Shown here: piece after piece, positions 11,279 to 21,859 of the stretch
Numbering within the stretch: the stretch's first letter is position 1
Layout of the letters: every line of letters begins with the position of its first letter
DNA from: Vicia villosa
Lineage: Eukaryota; Streptophyta; Magnoliopsida; Fabales; Fabaceae
NCBI RefSeq assembly: GCF_029867415.1
Contig: NC_081180.1
Span: forward strand, 25,692,808 to 25,756,807
DNA: 64,000 nt
Reading direction: 5' to 3'
Notes under the pieces: model-generated
What the model was told of the DNA's origin: nothing
Databases searched by the model: none
The model's input: only the letters and a program-made list of their open reading frames with translations
Made by a program: the position numbers and the translations under genes

Positions 11279-12013
11279 ATGGCTGGAACTCTCTCTTTCA
11301 ACGATATCAAAACTCTCATCAAGGGTGAGTTCAGACTCTGTGAGGAAGAACTCGTTCGTCACTTCATTAATCTTGAAACCCTTTTTGCTAACCAGGAACT
11401 GAACTTCTACTTTGAGGAAGTCCTGGAGGGTGCCATCTACCCTAATATGGTGGCAGAGTTTTGGATGAATGCGTCTTTACGCATAGACCCTGAAGGTAGA
11501 GCCACCATTGATTCATCCATTCGACATGCTCACCTTAGCATCACTCCCACTACTATTGCCAATCTCATAAGATGCAATAACTCTGGAGTAACTTTTGATG
11601 ATAATGTTTTCAGCATGACCACTCATATCATGTTGAGAACACTCATGGACAATGATCGCTTCAGTGCAAAAACCATCAGGATCTGGCACCAAATGCTCGT
11701 AGGCAACTTCCAACCTCGGGTGATCGATGAGAACAATATCATGGTTGAAGATCTGGAGTTCATCCTCTGTGGTCTTCGAGGGAGGAAAATTAACATCCCT
11801 TTGATGATCTTCAAGGGACTTGTTAAAGCTGTCTCTATCGGTGTTGACCGTCGAGGGAGTGTGACTTGTCTTCCCTACGGGAGACTCCTCAGTTACATTT
11901 TTCTGAAGAAAGGTGTAGTGAGGCGGATGCGAAGCTCTGGAGCCACGGACATGTTCGAGGCTGAACCTTCTCCTGTGTTGTCTTTGGACAATTTAGACCA
12001 AAGGATTGACTAG
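11279..12013 (+). CDS. Uncharacterised plant transposon-associated protein, antisense in Ty3 element
   Basis: The coding start is taken as ATG at 11279 (MAGTLSFNDIKTL), giving about 244 residues. The open frame extends upstream to 11096, but that part overlaps the TATA box and leader. The motifs AIYPNMVAEFWMNASL and LSITPTTIANLIRCNNSG match, from memory, the 'putative plant transposon protein' family that is abundant and uncharacterised in legume genomes. A basic, glycine-containing stretch (LCGLRGRKINIPLMIFKGL) follows. No enzymatic motif is visible. The ATG context (gaaATGG) is good. Downstream, AATGAA and TTTGTAAT near 12095-12110 suit a plant poly(A) signal. It lies 253 bp from the convergent end of pol. 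Confidence 0.8.
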   Translation: MAGTLSFNDIKTLIKGEFRLCEEELVRHFINLETLFANQELNFYFEEVLEGAIYPNMVAEFWMNASLRIDPEGRATIDSSIRHAHLSITPTTIANLIRCNNSGVTFDDNVFSMTTHIMLRTLMDNDRFSAKTIRIWHQMLVGNFQPRVIDENNIMVEDLEFILCGLRGRKINIPLMIFKGLVKAVSIGVDRRGSVTCLPYGRLLSYIFLKKGVVRRMRSSGATDMFEAEPSPVLSLDNLDQRID

Positions 12014-12265
12014 CAAGTTTTTACCTTAGGTTTAATCTTTTTATATATATATATGCCTTCCTTTCTTTTTGTAACCTCAGATCCTATTCTTTGGATCTTT
12101 TTGTAATGAATGTACTTCTATGCTTGAAATGAAAAGAATATTTTGGTGTCTTCTTTGATTTTTCTTTCCATAATTCTTTCTGATTGTGAAGCCATTTTGA
12201 TCAATGTGAAGTATATTTTTTGACACATGCCTGACCATTTTGGCTTTTCGTAGTACCCTGAGTAT
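12014..12265 (+). terminator. Convergent 3' region between antisense gene and pol
   Basis: This 252-bp stretch holds 'atatatatatg' and 'tttttgtaatgaatgt', a likely plant-type polyadenylation region for the plus-strand gene. The minus-strand pol frame ends at 12266. Confidence 0.4.
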
Positions 12266-15200
12266 CTACGTCTTTGCAATCTTTACTTTATGCATGCTAG
12301 GTTTATATCTCTTCAAATATTTCCCGTTTACTCTCAAGATCCTATGATCTTCTGCTAATTCTTCAATTTCGTAAGCATTGTTCGAGAATACTTTTAAGAT
12401 TCGAAAGGGTCCTTCCCAATGTGGGGACCATTTACCAAGTGCCTGATTCTTTCGATCTATAGGTAAAATAACTTTCCAGACTAAGTCATTATTAACAAAA
12501 GTTTTACCTTTCACCTTTTTATTATATGCTCTGGACACTCTTTCCTTTTGCCTTTTTATCATTTCCAGTGCTCAAAGTCTGTCTTCGTCCAAATCTACTA
12601 ACTCATTCATCATTAACTCCCAGTATACGTTGGGAGGAATGTCTGCTTGTCTTTGTATTCTTACTGATTGCAAACATATCTCAATTGGGAGTACTGCATC
12701 ATGTCCAAACGTCAGCTGGAAAGGAGTTGTATTTGTGGCTTCTTTTGGAGATGTCCGACAAGCCCAGAGCGCTTGATCTAAAGTCTTATGCCAATTCTTA
12801 GGTTTCTTTCCCACATGTTTCTTAATAAGGCCAATTATTATTTTGTTTGCTGCTTCAACCTGTCCATTTGCTTGGGCGTAATAAGGTGTAGAAGTAAATA
12901 ACTTGAAACCTATTTCTCTGGCAAAATCTTGCATTTTTCGTCCAGTAAAGACTGATCCCTGATCAGTTGTTATACTTTCTGGGATTCCAAACCTATATAT
13001 AATGTGTTTCTGAATAAACTCAATCACAGCCTCTTGATCTACATTTACCAGTGGTATTGCTTCGACCCATTTTGTGAAATAGTCTATTCCTACCAAAATG
13101 TATCTTTGACCTTTAGATGACTTGGGGTGAATTTCTCCAATCAAATCTAGTGCCCATCCTCTGAAAGGCCATGGTTTTACTATTGTACTTAATTCGTTTG
13201 CTGGAGCGTGTTGGATACCTGCATGTTCTTGGCACTCTTGGCACCCTTTCGCGAACTCTATGCAATCCTTTAACATCGAAGGCCAATACATCCCATAACG
13301 AAACAAGAGCCATTTCATTTTGTGCCCTGCTTGATGTGCACCACATGCCCCACTATGTACGTTCGACAGAGCCAAGTATGCTTCTACTTCTTCCAAGCAT
13401 TTCAACAATACCCCTTCAGGAGTTTTCTTGAATAATTCATTTCCCATCAAAAAATATGACAATGCTCTATACTTGATTCTCCTGTCTGTATCCGTCGAAG
13501 GGTCTTTTAGGTAGCTAATAATTGGACTCCTCCAATCTGTGTCTGCCAATGAGTCTATATTTAGTACTTCGAATTGTTCTTTGTTGGCATAACCCAATTG
13601 TGAATCCTCCAGATCACTTGGCGAAAGTTTAGTAAACATTGCTCTTCCTCTTACTTCAATCAACTCTTCCAACTTTTCTTTTGATACTTTATATCCCGAA
13701 GCTAATTGTGCCAAGTCGTTTGCTTCCTGGTTAATCACCCTTGATACGTGTTTTAATTCCACGTATTCAAATTTCTTGAGTAGCCTATTTGCGATGATAA
13801 AATACATGATCAAATTCTCTTTGATGCACTTGTACTCCTTTGTCAATTGTTTGATGACCAATTCGGAGTCTCCTTTAATTTCGACTCTGGTTGCCCCCAA
13901 TTCTAACAAAGCCTCAAGTCCAGCAATTAATGCTTCGTATTCAGCTTCATTGTTGGAGCATAATGGACCTTCGATTTTATACTTGAGCTTTGTTGGAATT
14001 CCATCAGGAGAAATTATCAACATTCCAATGCCAGTTCCCTCTCTATGCGTTGAACCATCGAAATATAACTTCCAAGGTTTCAAATCCACACAATGCTGAT
14101 GATTCTCAACCACCGCATGGTCGACAATGAAGTCCGACACAATTTGACCTTTCATTGCCTTGAGAGGCTGAAATATTAATGAATATTCAGTAAGGGCCAA
14201 AGCCCATTTGCCAATTCGACTGTGTAGTATTGGCTTAGATAACATATGTTTAATAACATCACAATGAGATGAAACGTAAACATCAACTGGCTTTATATAA
14301 TACTTAAGTTTGGTACAGGAGAAATACAAACAAAGGCAGAGTTTTTCTATATCAGTATATCTAGTCTCTGCATCATTGAGTACTCTACTTAAGTAATAAA
14401 TGGCTCTCTCGATGCCATTCTCATCCTCCTGGGCAAGCATGCTGCCTATTGTTTTATCTGATGCTGAAATGTATAGGCGCATGTGCTTCTTCCCATTTGG
14501 GGGAGATAGAATTGGTGGACAAGTCAAGTATTGCTTTATCTGATCGAAAGCTTCTTGATGTTCAGCACGCCATTCGAATTTTCCTTGCTTAAGCCGAAGT
14601 AGTGGTGAGAAAGCTTGCGTGCGTCCACTCAAGTTAGAGATAAATCTCCTTAAGAAATTTATTTTGCCTAATAATGATTGTAATTCTTTCTTCGTGGATG
14701 GAGACTTGGTTTCCATAATGGCTTTTGTCTTGTTTTGGTTGATTTCTATCCCTTTTTTGTGGACTACGAAACCCAAGAAATCACCTGCCTGCACAAAGAA
14801 AGCACATTTAAGGGGGTTCATCTTCAAGCCATATTTCCTCATCCTTTCGAATGATTGGCTCAGATGATCGAGATGACTCATACCCGAGGTAGATTTTACC
14901 ACAATGTCATCTATATACACTTGCATGAATGTTTCTATGAAGTCGTGAAATATAGAATTCATTGCTCTTTGATAAGTTGCCCCTGCGTTTTTTAAACCAA
15001 AAGGCATCACAACCCATTCGTAAGTGCCTATTGCTCCTGGGCAACGAAATGCTGTCTTGGATACATCATCTTCTGCTATAAAAATTTGATTGTATCCCGA
15101 ATATCCATCCAACATGCTCAAATACTCAAAACCTGCGGCTGAGTCTACTAGCATTTCTGCTATAGGCATGGGATACTCGTCTTTCGGAGTAGCTGCATTA

Positions 15201-15874
15201 AGGTCTCGAAAGTCTATGCATACTCTTAATGAGCCATTCTTTTTAATTACAGGTACTATATTAGCAATCCACTCAACATACCTTGTAGTTTGAATAAATT
15301 TACAACGTAAGAGTCTTTCGACCTCCGCTTTAATCTTCGAGTGAATCTCTGGCGCGAATCTTCTGGGAGTTTGCTTTATTGGCTTCTTCCCTTCTTTTAT
15401 TGGTAACTTCAATTCGACTAAATCTCTTCCGAGACCAGGCATCTCATCATAATCCCAAGCAAAACAATCTCTATTGTCTTTCAACATTTTGATGACCGTT
15501 GCTTTCAATTCTGGTTCTAGTTTCGCGCTGATATATGTTATTCTCTTTTGATCATTGTCTCCAAGATTTACTTCTTCAAGTGGATCTTGGGCCAACATCT
15601 TTATGTTCGACGCCATCGGGTCTTTTTCGAATCCCAAAGGTTCTTCGTCGTATATTGCATCTAACTTTTGACTTGGTTCTTCTCTTATGATCTCTTCAAC
15701 TGGAACCGTATCTTTAGGGAGTTCGAAACTCGTACGTATTTCCAATTCTGATATTCCTTCTTTGGTTAGAACTGTATCTATCTTTGTACTTGATAGTTCG
15801 GCTTCGAGAGCCGTTTTTCTTTTGTTCTCGGCCACATAGGCCGAAATCTTTTCGAAGAACGAAGACTCAGACAT
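12266..15874 (-). CDS. Ty3 Tat-lineage pol: RT, RNase H, second RNase H, integrase (one in-frame TGA)
   Basis: The frame is open from 15979. I favour the ATG at 15874 (MSESSFFEKI), which overlaps the protease stop as ATGTCTGA. Counting from 15979, reverse transcriptase spans about residues 215-400 with YIDDIVVKS near 355. The Ty3-type RNase H is about 490-600. A second RNase H-like domain (LYFDGSTHREGTGIG, NNEAEYEALIAGL, GDSELV) is about 637-770 and is diagnostic of the Tat lineage. Integrase has a zinc-binding H/C region near 870-920 and a core with WALDLIGEI, TTDQGSVFTG and the catalytic-Glu NGQVEAANK. A TGA at 12572-12574 separates the last ~98 codons (KWSPHWEGPFRI, the integrase C-terminal domain). 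CGA to TGA is the simplest cause. Without that stop the enzyme would look complete. Confidence 0.93.
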
Positions 15875-16733
15875 GATTAATGTCATCGTCCCAGCCTGTT
15901 GGCCGTACTGTCGGATAATTCTCCAATGGTGCTGTATCTGGTGGACCATCCATGATCTCTCTATCCCATTGGAATCCATTTGGGTGTAAAGTTAAATAGT
16001 ACAATGCATTTTTGTTTGGGGTATACATCTCTTCAGCAGCATGACAAGGGCCTATGTTTGCCAGATTTCTATCGAAGTTGGTTTTATTCACCTGGTTGAC
16101 TTCAGCCATGTAGTAACTCTGATCACCTTCGATATTCTCCACTATACCATCTTCTCTCCAAATTGTCACCCTCTGATGCATTGTTGAGGGTACAGCTGCT
16201 ACCCCATGAATCCATTCCCTACCAAGAAAAAGGTTGTAGTTTGCCTTTGCTGGTATAATCATGAACATGGTTGGCCTGGTAACTGAGCCTACTGTTAAGT
16301 TGACTTGAACAACTCCCAGTGTTTGTCCTATTTTTCCTTCGTAGTTAGATAAAACCATGTTATGTGGCCTTATATCCGTATCGAACATACCAATTCTCTT
16401 TAGCATGTATTGAGGCATTAGGTTCACTGCTGCTCCCCTATCAACTAGGACTTTATTTATGCCCACGTTCTCAATCTTAGCCCTGATATAGAGTGGCTTC
16501 AAATGATTTCGCATACCCTCATCAGGCCTTTCGAAGAAAGCATTCTGTTCTTCTACTGCACCATTGTTCAGCACATAGTAACACACAGGTTTGTGTTTTG
16601 TCATTTCTTCGATATCAGCCTCTTCACAGTCTTCTACTTCAGTTTCCTGATTAAACTCGTGAGGGAGTACGGAAACAACATTGCAATTCAAGTTTATAGA
16701 TGACACTCCATCAGAATCGAAATCATTTGTCAT
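15867..16733 (-). CDS. Retroviral-type aspartic protease region of Ty3 element
   Basis: A 288-residue frame continues gag's frame after one TAG (16749-16751). Near residue 96 is VDRGAAVNLMP, the active-site loop of plant Ty3 proteases, where the usual D-[ST]-G-A triad reads D-R-G-A, so activity may be impaired. Further on, FLGREWIHGVAAVPST is the ILGR/FLG-type segment of the family. The stop (15867-15869) overlaps the likely pol start ATG at 15874, leaving pol in a different frame. Either readthrough of the TAG and coupled re-initiation operate here, or these are lesions; the sequence alone cannot decide. Confidence 0.85.
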   Translation of the reverse strand: MTNDFDSDGVSSINLNCNVVSVLPHEFNQETEVEDCEEADIEEMTKHKPVCYYVLNNGAVEEQNAFFERPDEGMRNHLKPLYIRAKIENVGINKVLVDRGAAVNLMPQYMLKRIGMFDTDIRPHNMVLSNYEGKIGQTLGVVQVNLTVGSVTRPTMFMIIPAKANYNLFLGREWIHGVAAVPSTMHQRVTIWREDGIVENIEGDQSYYMAEVNQVNKTNFDRNLANIGPCHAAEEMYTPNKNALYYLTLHPNGFQWDREIMDGPPDTAPLENYPTVRPTGWDDDINHV

Positions 16734-16748
16734 TCTATCCTCTTCTTT

Positions 16749-19700
16749 CTAAGAGTTTGAACGCATCTTTTCTTCTTCATCCAAGAGTTTTTCAGCTTCG
16801 AATAATTTGCGTTCTACCGGAGGTTTGTTTGACTTTGCCCCCTGGTATGGGACTTGGTTGCTACTAGATTCTCCAGCTTCTCTTGGCCTGTATTCCTTCT
16901 GAGCCTTTTTTATTCTCTGATGCCTTCTCCACTGGGACCGAGACATAGGATTTTTTCCTTTATAATTCTCCAATCGATACGCCTCTCGATTTGATCTTTG
17001 AAATTGTTTCCTATATGCCATTGCAGTTCTACCACCTTGGTCCCAACTTCGCCATTTGTTGGTTCTTGCATCAGCTTGTACCCACCTATCCCTTGGCGCA
17101 TCTGCAGGGATTCTGAAGGTTACCCTTCGAGTTCTGGGGTGTGGGCTATCAAGCCTCTTTGTTGGAGTCTGTATGTCGAAACCGTACAAGTTGGGACGTA
17201 ACCCCTGAGTTTCTTGACTCATGTAGCAATACACACGTTCGAATGATCGTGCTAGCATTTCGTCATAGACTGCCCCACATCTTGGGCAGAGAGCAACTTC
17301 AGTGTTTTCTTTGTGGCATCTGACCAAAAATCCTACCAAGCTTTCCTCCATCTTTGGGTATAGTTGTAGTAGGGGATTTGGCTCTCTTCCTGGGTGTTCC
17401 CACCTTTCGCGTCGAACCCTTTCGAAGTTGGCTTCGACCCTTCGATTCAGCATGATCGAACACCTTGGACACATCCATTGCTTACCACCATTTTTCTCGT
17501 GGCAATTCCAGAGATATTCTTTGAGGCTTTCGGTTCTTGGAGGAACTTCGATGCCCCCATTTCTCCTCGTCAGCCATGTCTCTAGTTCGCCAAATTCAGA
17601 CACTGGTCGTCTGGCGCCAACCATGTTAACCGCTGCTGGAGGAACTTCAGAGATCTGGATTTTCTGGAGTTTCATCCTGAGGTCTTCAGTGGCCTCACTA
17701 TTTTCTTCAGCTATTTCTGTCTTGGGAGATTCTTCAACAACAGTGTTGAAGACTATTTCACCTTTTAGGCTTTCAGTAGCCTGCTTTCCATTGAACATTG
17801 CTTTAGTCTCCACAACTTCGACTTCAGAAGCCTCCACCATGTTGATATCTTCTACCTCGCAGAGGCTAGCGTCAGCAATGTTTAGGGGATTGGTATCGAC
17901 CCTCATATGACTCTTGGTCTTGTCAGCAAACTTCAACCTTCCATCATTGAGAGCATTTTGAATTAGATCCCTGAAAAGAAAACATTGAGAAGTTTTATGG
18001 CCTAAAAACCCATGATATTTACAAAAACCTCTTTTCTTCCGTTGTTCCAACGGAGGAGTTTTTGAATTTGGAGGTAGTATCATTTGGCCATCTTTTACCA
18101 ATAAATCAAATATTTCATCACACTTGGTAATGTCGAATGTATACGTTTTCTTAGGGAACCTATCATTCTTATCGTTTTCTACTGGGTTTTTTCCATTGGC
18201 AGGATTTAGCAGTTTGCAGGCGTAAGGTGGCGCTTCTTTCAATTCAGCCAAGTCTATTTCGACTTCTTCAGGGCTATATGAGTCATCGAAAGACTCATCC
18301 TCAGCATCCTTGGCTTCGACGTATGCCACTCTTTCTTTCTTATAACTTTTATTTGCCCTAGCTTTTTCTGCCTTCAGCCGTTCGACTTGTCGAACCCTAT
18401 CTGCTAATTGGGCCATGTCCCTAAGGTATTGGGTATCTAGTTTCTTTCTTATTGAATAATCTAGACCACCTGCAGCCATTTCAACAAGTTCATGCTCTGG
18501 GACTGTTGTAAAACACCTTGACTTCAACAGACGGAACCTATTTAAATAATCATCAATTGTTTCTGTGAATTTTCTTTTAACACTGGCCAATTCTTTCAAA
18601 CTTATCTTAGTTTGACCCATGTAGAATTGCTCATGGAAAAGTCTTTCCAAGTATGCCCATGCATCTATCGAATTTGGTGGCAAAGTAGTAAACCAAATGA
18701 AGGCATTTTTTGTCAGCGAACTAGGGAAATACTTGATCCTTAAATCCTCGTTTCCCGCTAAGTCTCCTGCTTCTGTCAAATATCTAGCAATATGTTCCAC
18801 GGTTGACTCATTAGTTTCGCCTGAAAATTTTGTAAATTTGGGAACCTTAGTTCCCCTAGGCAATTCTGTCTGCATGATATAGTCTGATATAGGGGACGTA
18901 TAATTTGGACGTCTAAGTCCAGTACTAAGGCCATTATTAGCCATAACCCTTTCTATCATGGCAGTTAAATTATTTTCTGTGGCCAGATTTTCTCTTCTGA
19001 CTCTTGGAACAACCTCATCTGGGTGTTTGTTCCTACCCACAATCCTTAATCTGGGTTGCTCCTCCTCCGTTTCTTGTCGAACGGGGACGGTTCTTTGATT
19101 TGAAGCTTCTAAGTTAATTATTGGAGTTCCTTCGAACATCTCTGTTCTTCGTGAGGGGCCTACATCCCTAGTAGCTGTTCTGGGTGGCGGGACTATATCT
19201 TGTACACGCTCCAAAATAGGCCTCTCTTCTTGATTCATGGGCTGTTTGTCTTTCCTTTTAGGTGGTGGTACTCCCATGAATTCTGCCATTCGATTCATTT
19301 GAGATGATATCTTTTGGAAAGTCTCCATGTTTTCTCTATTTGTAGTAGTAACATTTTCCATTAGTGGGCTTAAAACTGAAGTCAATTCTCTGGCCAAAAC
19401 CCCTACCATATCATGGTTGCTTGCATCCATTTCTTGTCGAAATGCTGCTTGGTTATTTGTGGTAAAGTGAGGCATCTGGGTAGAGAAACCAGTGTTATGT
19501 GCACTTCGACCCACTAAACTAACATTCGGTGAAAATGTCGCATTGTTAGTTGGGGCATATATAGGTCCTACCCCTCGTACACCTGTTCCATATTGGTATG
19601 GCATTCCGTATGGATTATTTGGTCTCCATTCGAAAGCAGAATTCGCGCCTTGACCAAACGAATTGTTTGCAGCATTTGTCGAGGCAAACAATACGTCCTT

Positions 19701-19988
19701 TGCGCTTGTGGATGAGGGTGCGGTTGTCGACGCTGAAACCAGAATAGTCCCTGAAGGCCCTGTATTATTTTCAGGCAAAGCCTGGGAATTATCTGCAGGT
19801 CTCGATCCATTTGGACCCGTTGCATCTCGTGTTTCTTGAGTAGAAGTCGAATTTGCCGCTCCTGATCCTGAACCTTGTGGGGGATCTCGATCACCCCCTG
19901 CACTGGCCGTAACGACCATTTTCTTGTTGTACCTTCGTTTGGGAATCGGTTGTGCACTGTTCTTTAATTTACCGTTCCTAAGGTTCAT
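16749..19988 (-). CDS. Ty3 Tat-lineage Gag, extended C-terminus
   Basis: A 1079-residue frame starts about 60 bp after the primer site. The N-terminal 350 residues are low-complexity Asn/Ser/Thr-rich. The retrotransposon Gag domain lies near residues 380-520 (AWAYLERLFHEQFYMGQTK and ETIDDYLNRFRLLK). A C-x2-H-x4-H-x4-C zinc-knuckle-like motif, CKYHGFLGHKTSQC, is near 650. The tail is unusual: two copies of a CHEKN/CHKEN...CPRC module near 829-840 and 892-905, each before an (L/A)xRxFERV-type segment. The C-terminal 100 residues are strongly basic. Gag forms the virus-like particle and packages element RNA. The length exceeds ordinary copia or chromovirus Gag but fits Tat elements. Confidence 0.9.
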   Translation of the reverse strand: MNLRNGKLKNSAQPIPKRRYNKKMVVTASAGGDRDPPQGSGSGAANSTSTQETRDATGPNGSRPADNSQALPENNTGPSGTILVSASTTAPSSTSAKDVLFASTNAANNSFGQGANSAFEWRPNNPYGMPYQYGTGVRGVGPIYAPTNNATFSPNVSLVGRSAHNTGFSTQMPHFTTNNQAAFRQEMDASNHDMVGVLARELTSVLSPLMENVTTTNRENMETFQKISSQMNRMAEFMGVPPPKRKDKQPMNQEERPILERVQDIVPPPRTATRDVGPSRRTEMFEGTPIINLEASNQRTVPVRQETEEEQPRLRIVGRNKHPDEVVPRVRRENLATENNLTAMIERVMANNGLSTGLRRPNYTSPISDYIMQTELPRGTKVPKFTKFSGETNESTVEHIARYLTEAGDLAGNEDLRIKYFPSSLTKNAFIWFTTLPPNSIDAWAYLERLFHEQFYMGQTKISLKELASVKRKFTETIDDYLNRFRLLKSRCFTTVPEHELVEMAAGGLDYSIRKKLDTQYLRDMAQLADRVRQVERLKAEKARANKSYKKERVAYVEAKDAEDESFDDSYSPEEVEIDLAELKEAPPYACKLLNPANGKNPVENDKNDRFPKKTYTFDITKCDEIFDLLVKDGQMILPPNSKTPPLEQRKKRGFCKYHGFLGHKTSQCFLFRDLIQNALNDGRLKFADKTKSHMRVDTNPLNIADASLCEVEDINMVEASEVEVVETKAMFNGKQATESLKGEIVFNTVVEESPKTEIAEENSEATEDLRMKLQKIQISEVPPAAVNMVGARRPVSEFGELETWLTRRNGGIEVPPRTESLKEYLWNCHEKNGGKQWMCPRCSIMLNRRVEANFERVRRERWEHPGREPNPLLQLYPKMEESLVGFLVRCHKENTEVALCPRCGAVYDEMLARSFERVYCYMSQETQGLRPNLYGFDIQTPTKRLDSPHPRTRRVTFRIPADAPRDRWVQADARTNKWRSWDQGGRTAMAYRKQFQRSNREAYRLENYKGKNPMSRSQWRRHQRIKKAQKEYRPREAGESSSNQVPYQGAKSNKPPVERKLFEAEKLLDEEEKMRSNS

Positions 19989-20049
19989 ACAAGATCTTGA
20001 TTTTGTCTAGACAAAAATAAAGCACTTGATTAAAATAATCTGCTTGACA

Positions 20050-20072
20050 CGGTCCCACCGGGTGTGCCAATT
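20050..20072 (-). other. Primer-binding site of Ty3 element
   Basis: Immediately after the 5' LTR, the minus strand reads AATTGGCACACCCGGTGGGAC, in the expected position for a tRNA primer site. I do not assign the tRNA. Confidence 0.65.
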
Positions 20073-21063
20073 TGTTTACGGTGATTTCCGGTAAACAACC
20101 GCTAGTCTTCCAAACTATAATAAATATGATTTGGTTACTTGCAGGATCGACTAGATTGATCCTAGGACACATAGTCAAGAAGATTGTCATCAATGTTTAT
20201 TCGAATCATATTCATTATTTGTCTTCTTCAATAGGCGTTGTTCGATTAACAGAACAAATAGTCTTGACAATCAGTTTGTAACATATAAATGTGACTTCAA
20301 CGAAAAGATAAGTGACATAACATAGAAAATTAAAAGGACAATTGAAACGTAAAGAATCTTAAACTGCAGAAATGTAAAAGACTTTGAAAGTAAATAGCAT
20401 GAAAGTAATTCGAAAGTAAATGACGTTAAAGTAAAGATACAGAAATGTAAATGACAAGAAGTAAACGAAATGCAGTAATTCTGAAAGATATTTAAAAGCA
20501 AAGGATAATACACATGTATTAAAATGGTGGTGTCATACGTACATTTTCTCAGCGAACTCTTTCTCTTAACGCTTGATACTTGAGTAAATATGTGAGTGAT
20601 TTGTACAAAATGAACACACGGAATCCTAACATTAAGACTCCTATTTATACTAGTTTCGACCTTAACGGTCCTATACTAATCTGCTGCCACGTTTCTCATC
20701 AGAACTTCCAGCGAAGCCATCTGTTGTTGAACGGTTACGAAACCGTCTTCGAATTTCAAATCTTCCCGCCTGAGTCCGTCTTCGACGCGTGGCAGTGTAT
20801 TAAACAAACACTACGAAAACACGCTAAGTAGTAATACTTAAATACATATTCTATGAATTTTGTCTAAGTCCCGAAGACATATGCTTTCATTAATCTTTCA
20901 GCGTTCACTATCTTCATCGAACTTAGAAGTCTTTATTTTTCGAAGCATGACCATCAGTAGTCATTCTTTTACTTTTTAAGGGATGGCCATCAGTAACCAT
21001 CTTTCCTTCGATTCTCAACTCCTTCGAAGGACAAATAATATAAAACGAAATCTTCAGCTAACA
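20073..21063 (-). repeat. Ty3 element 5' LTR
   Basis: This 991-bp LTR is nearly identical to 7818-8807. It ends GCTAACA at 21063, directly followed by the duplicated target CATTG and the continuation of copia gag. Confidence 0.95.
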
Positions 21064-21859
21064 CATTGCCATTATCCTTACCTCCATGATCTTTCAGGCG
21101 TTCAGGGTACACCTTTCTCGTGTGACCCTCCTTCTTACAATGATAGCATCGAATATCAGATGCTTCGCCACTATAAGACTTCGACTGGCTTTTGCCCTTC
21201 TTCTTGTCGAACTTACCATCCTTTCGCAAGAATTTTCCTTTAACGGACAAACCTTCACCAACAGTCGAAGGTTTATGCTCCTTTCGTTCATTCAAGTCCT
21301 TAGAATACAAGGCTGGTTGAACTTTTTCAAACGTCAGGGACTCCCTTCCATACAAGATAGTTTCTTTGAAGTGAGCATGTGATCGAGGCAAAGAACATAG
21401 TAGTAATAGTGCTTGATCTTCATCATCGATCTTCACATCAATATTTTCAAGATCAAGAATCATCTTGTTGAACATATCCAACTGCTATGCCAACACTTTA
21501 TCTTCAATCATCTTGAATGAATACAAAGCTTGCTTCAGATAGAGTCGATTTACCAGTGATTTGGTCATATACAAACTTTCAAGTTTCGTCCATAACCCTG
21601 ATGCCGTCGTCTCCTTTGATACCTGTCTGAGAACCTTATCACCAAGGCTCAACAAAATTGCGTCGTGTGCCTTCTCGATCATAGTCATCTTCTCCGCTAC
21701 CGTTAATGTTGCATTCATAGCTACCTTTCTCTTCAACGCTTCCAAACAACCCTGCTGAACCAGTAGGGCTTTCATCTTCAAGCGCCACAGACCGAAATCA
21801 TTCACTCCGGTGAATTTTTCAATCTCATACTTTGTTGAAGGCATCTTCTCCACGCTCAC
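21064..21859 (-). pseudogene. Copia gag, decayed and cut by the Ty3 insertion
   Basis: The frame starts at ATG 21859 (MSVEKMPSTKYEIEKF), about 10 bp from the 5' LTR, and resembles Tnt1-type Gag (FGLWRLKMKALLVQQG). A TAG at 21485 interrupts it (VLA*QLDMF). The zinc knuckle near 21150 reads CYHCKKEGHTRKVY: the fourth zinc ligand of C-x2-C-x4-H-x4-C is Tyr, a TGC-to-TAC type change. At 21064 the frame breaks into the Ty3 LTR and resumes at 7817, giving ...GKDNGN / AAIVQDD.... The piece therefore shows both point decay and insertional disruption. Confidence 0.92.

Larger units (their letters stand above)
7818..21063 (-). mobile_element. Ty3/gypsy LTR retrotransposon, Tat lineage, with two antisense genes
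   Basis: This 13,246-bp element is inserted in copia gag; CATTG is duplicated at 7813-7817 and 21064-21068. Its LTRs (7818-8807 and 20073-21063; TGTTTACGG...GCTAACA on plus) differ at only about three positions that I could see, so it is young. Minus-strand order from the 5' LTR is primer site, gag, protease, pol. Pol has a second RNase H domain before integrase, a hallmark of the plant Tat lineage. Between pol and the 3' LTR are two genes on the opposite (plus) strand, at 9248-10717 and 11279-12013. Antisense extra ORFs are known in some Tat-lineage elements. A single TGA in pol and one TAG between gag and protease are the only obvious lesions. Confidence 0.95.

Noticed and set aside
17302..17910. 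202-codon plus-strand frame opposite Ty3 gag
   Set aside because: Shadow of gag codons on the other strand; Ser/Phe-rich with no domain.
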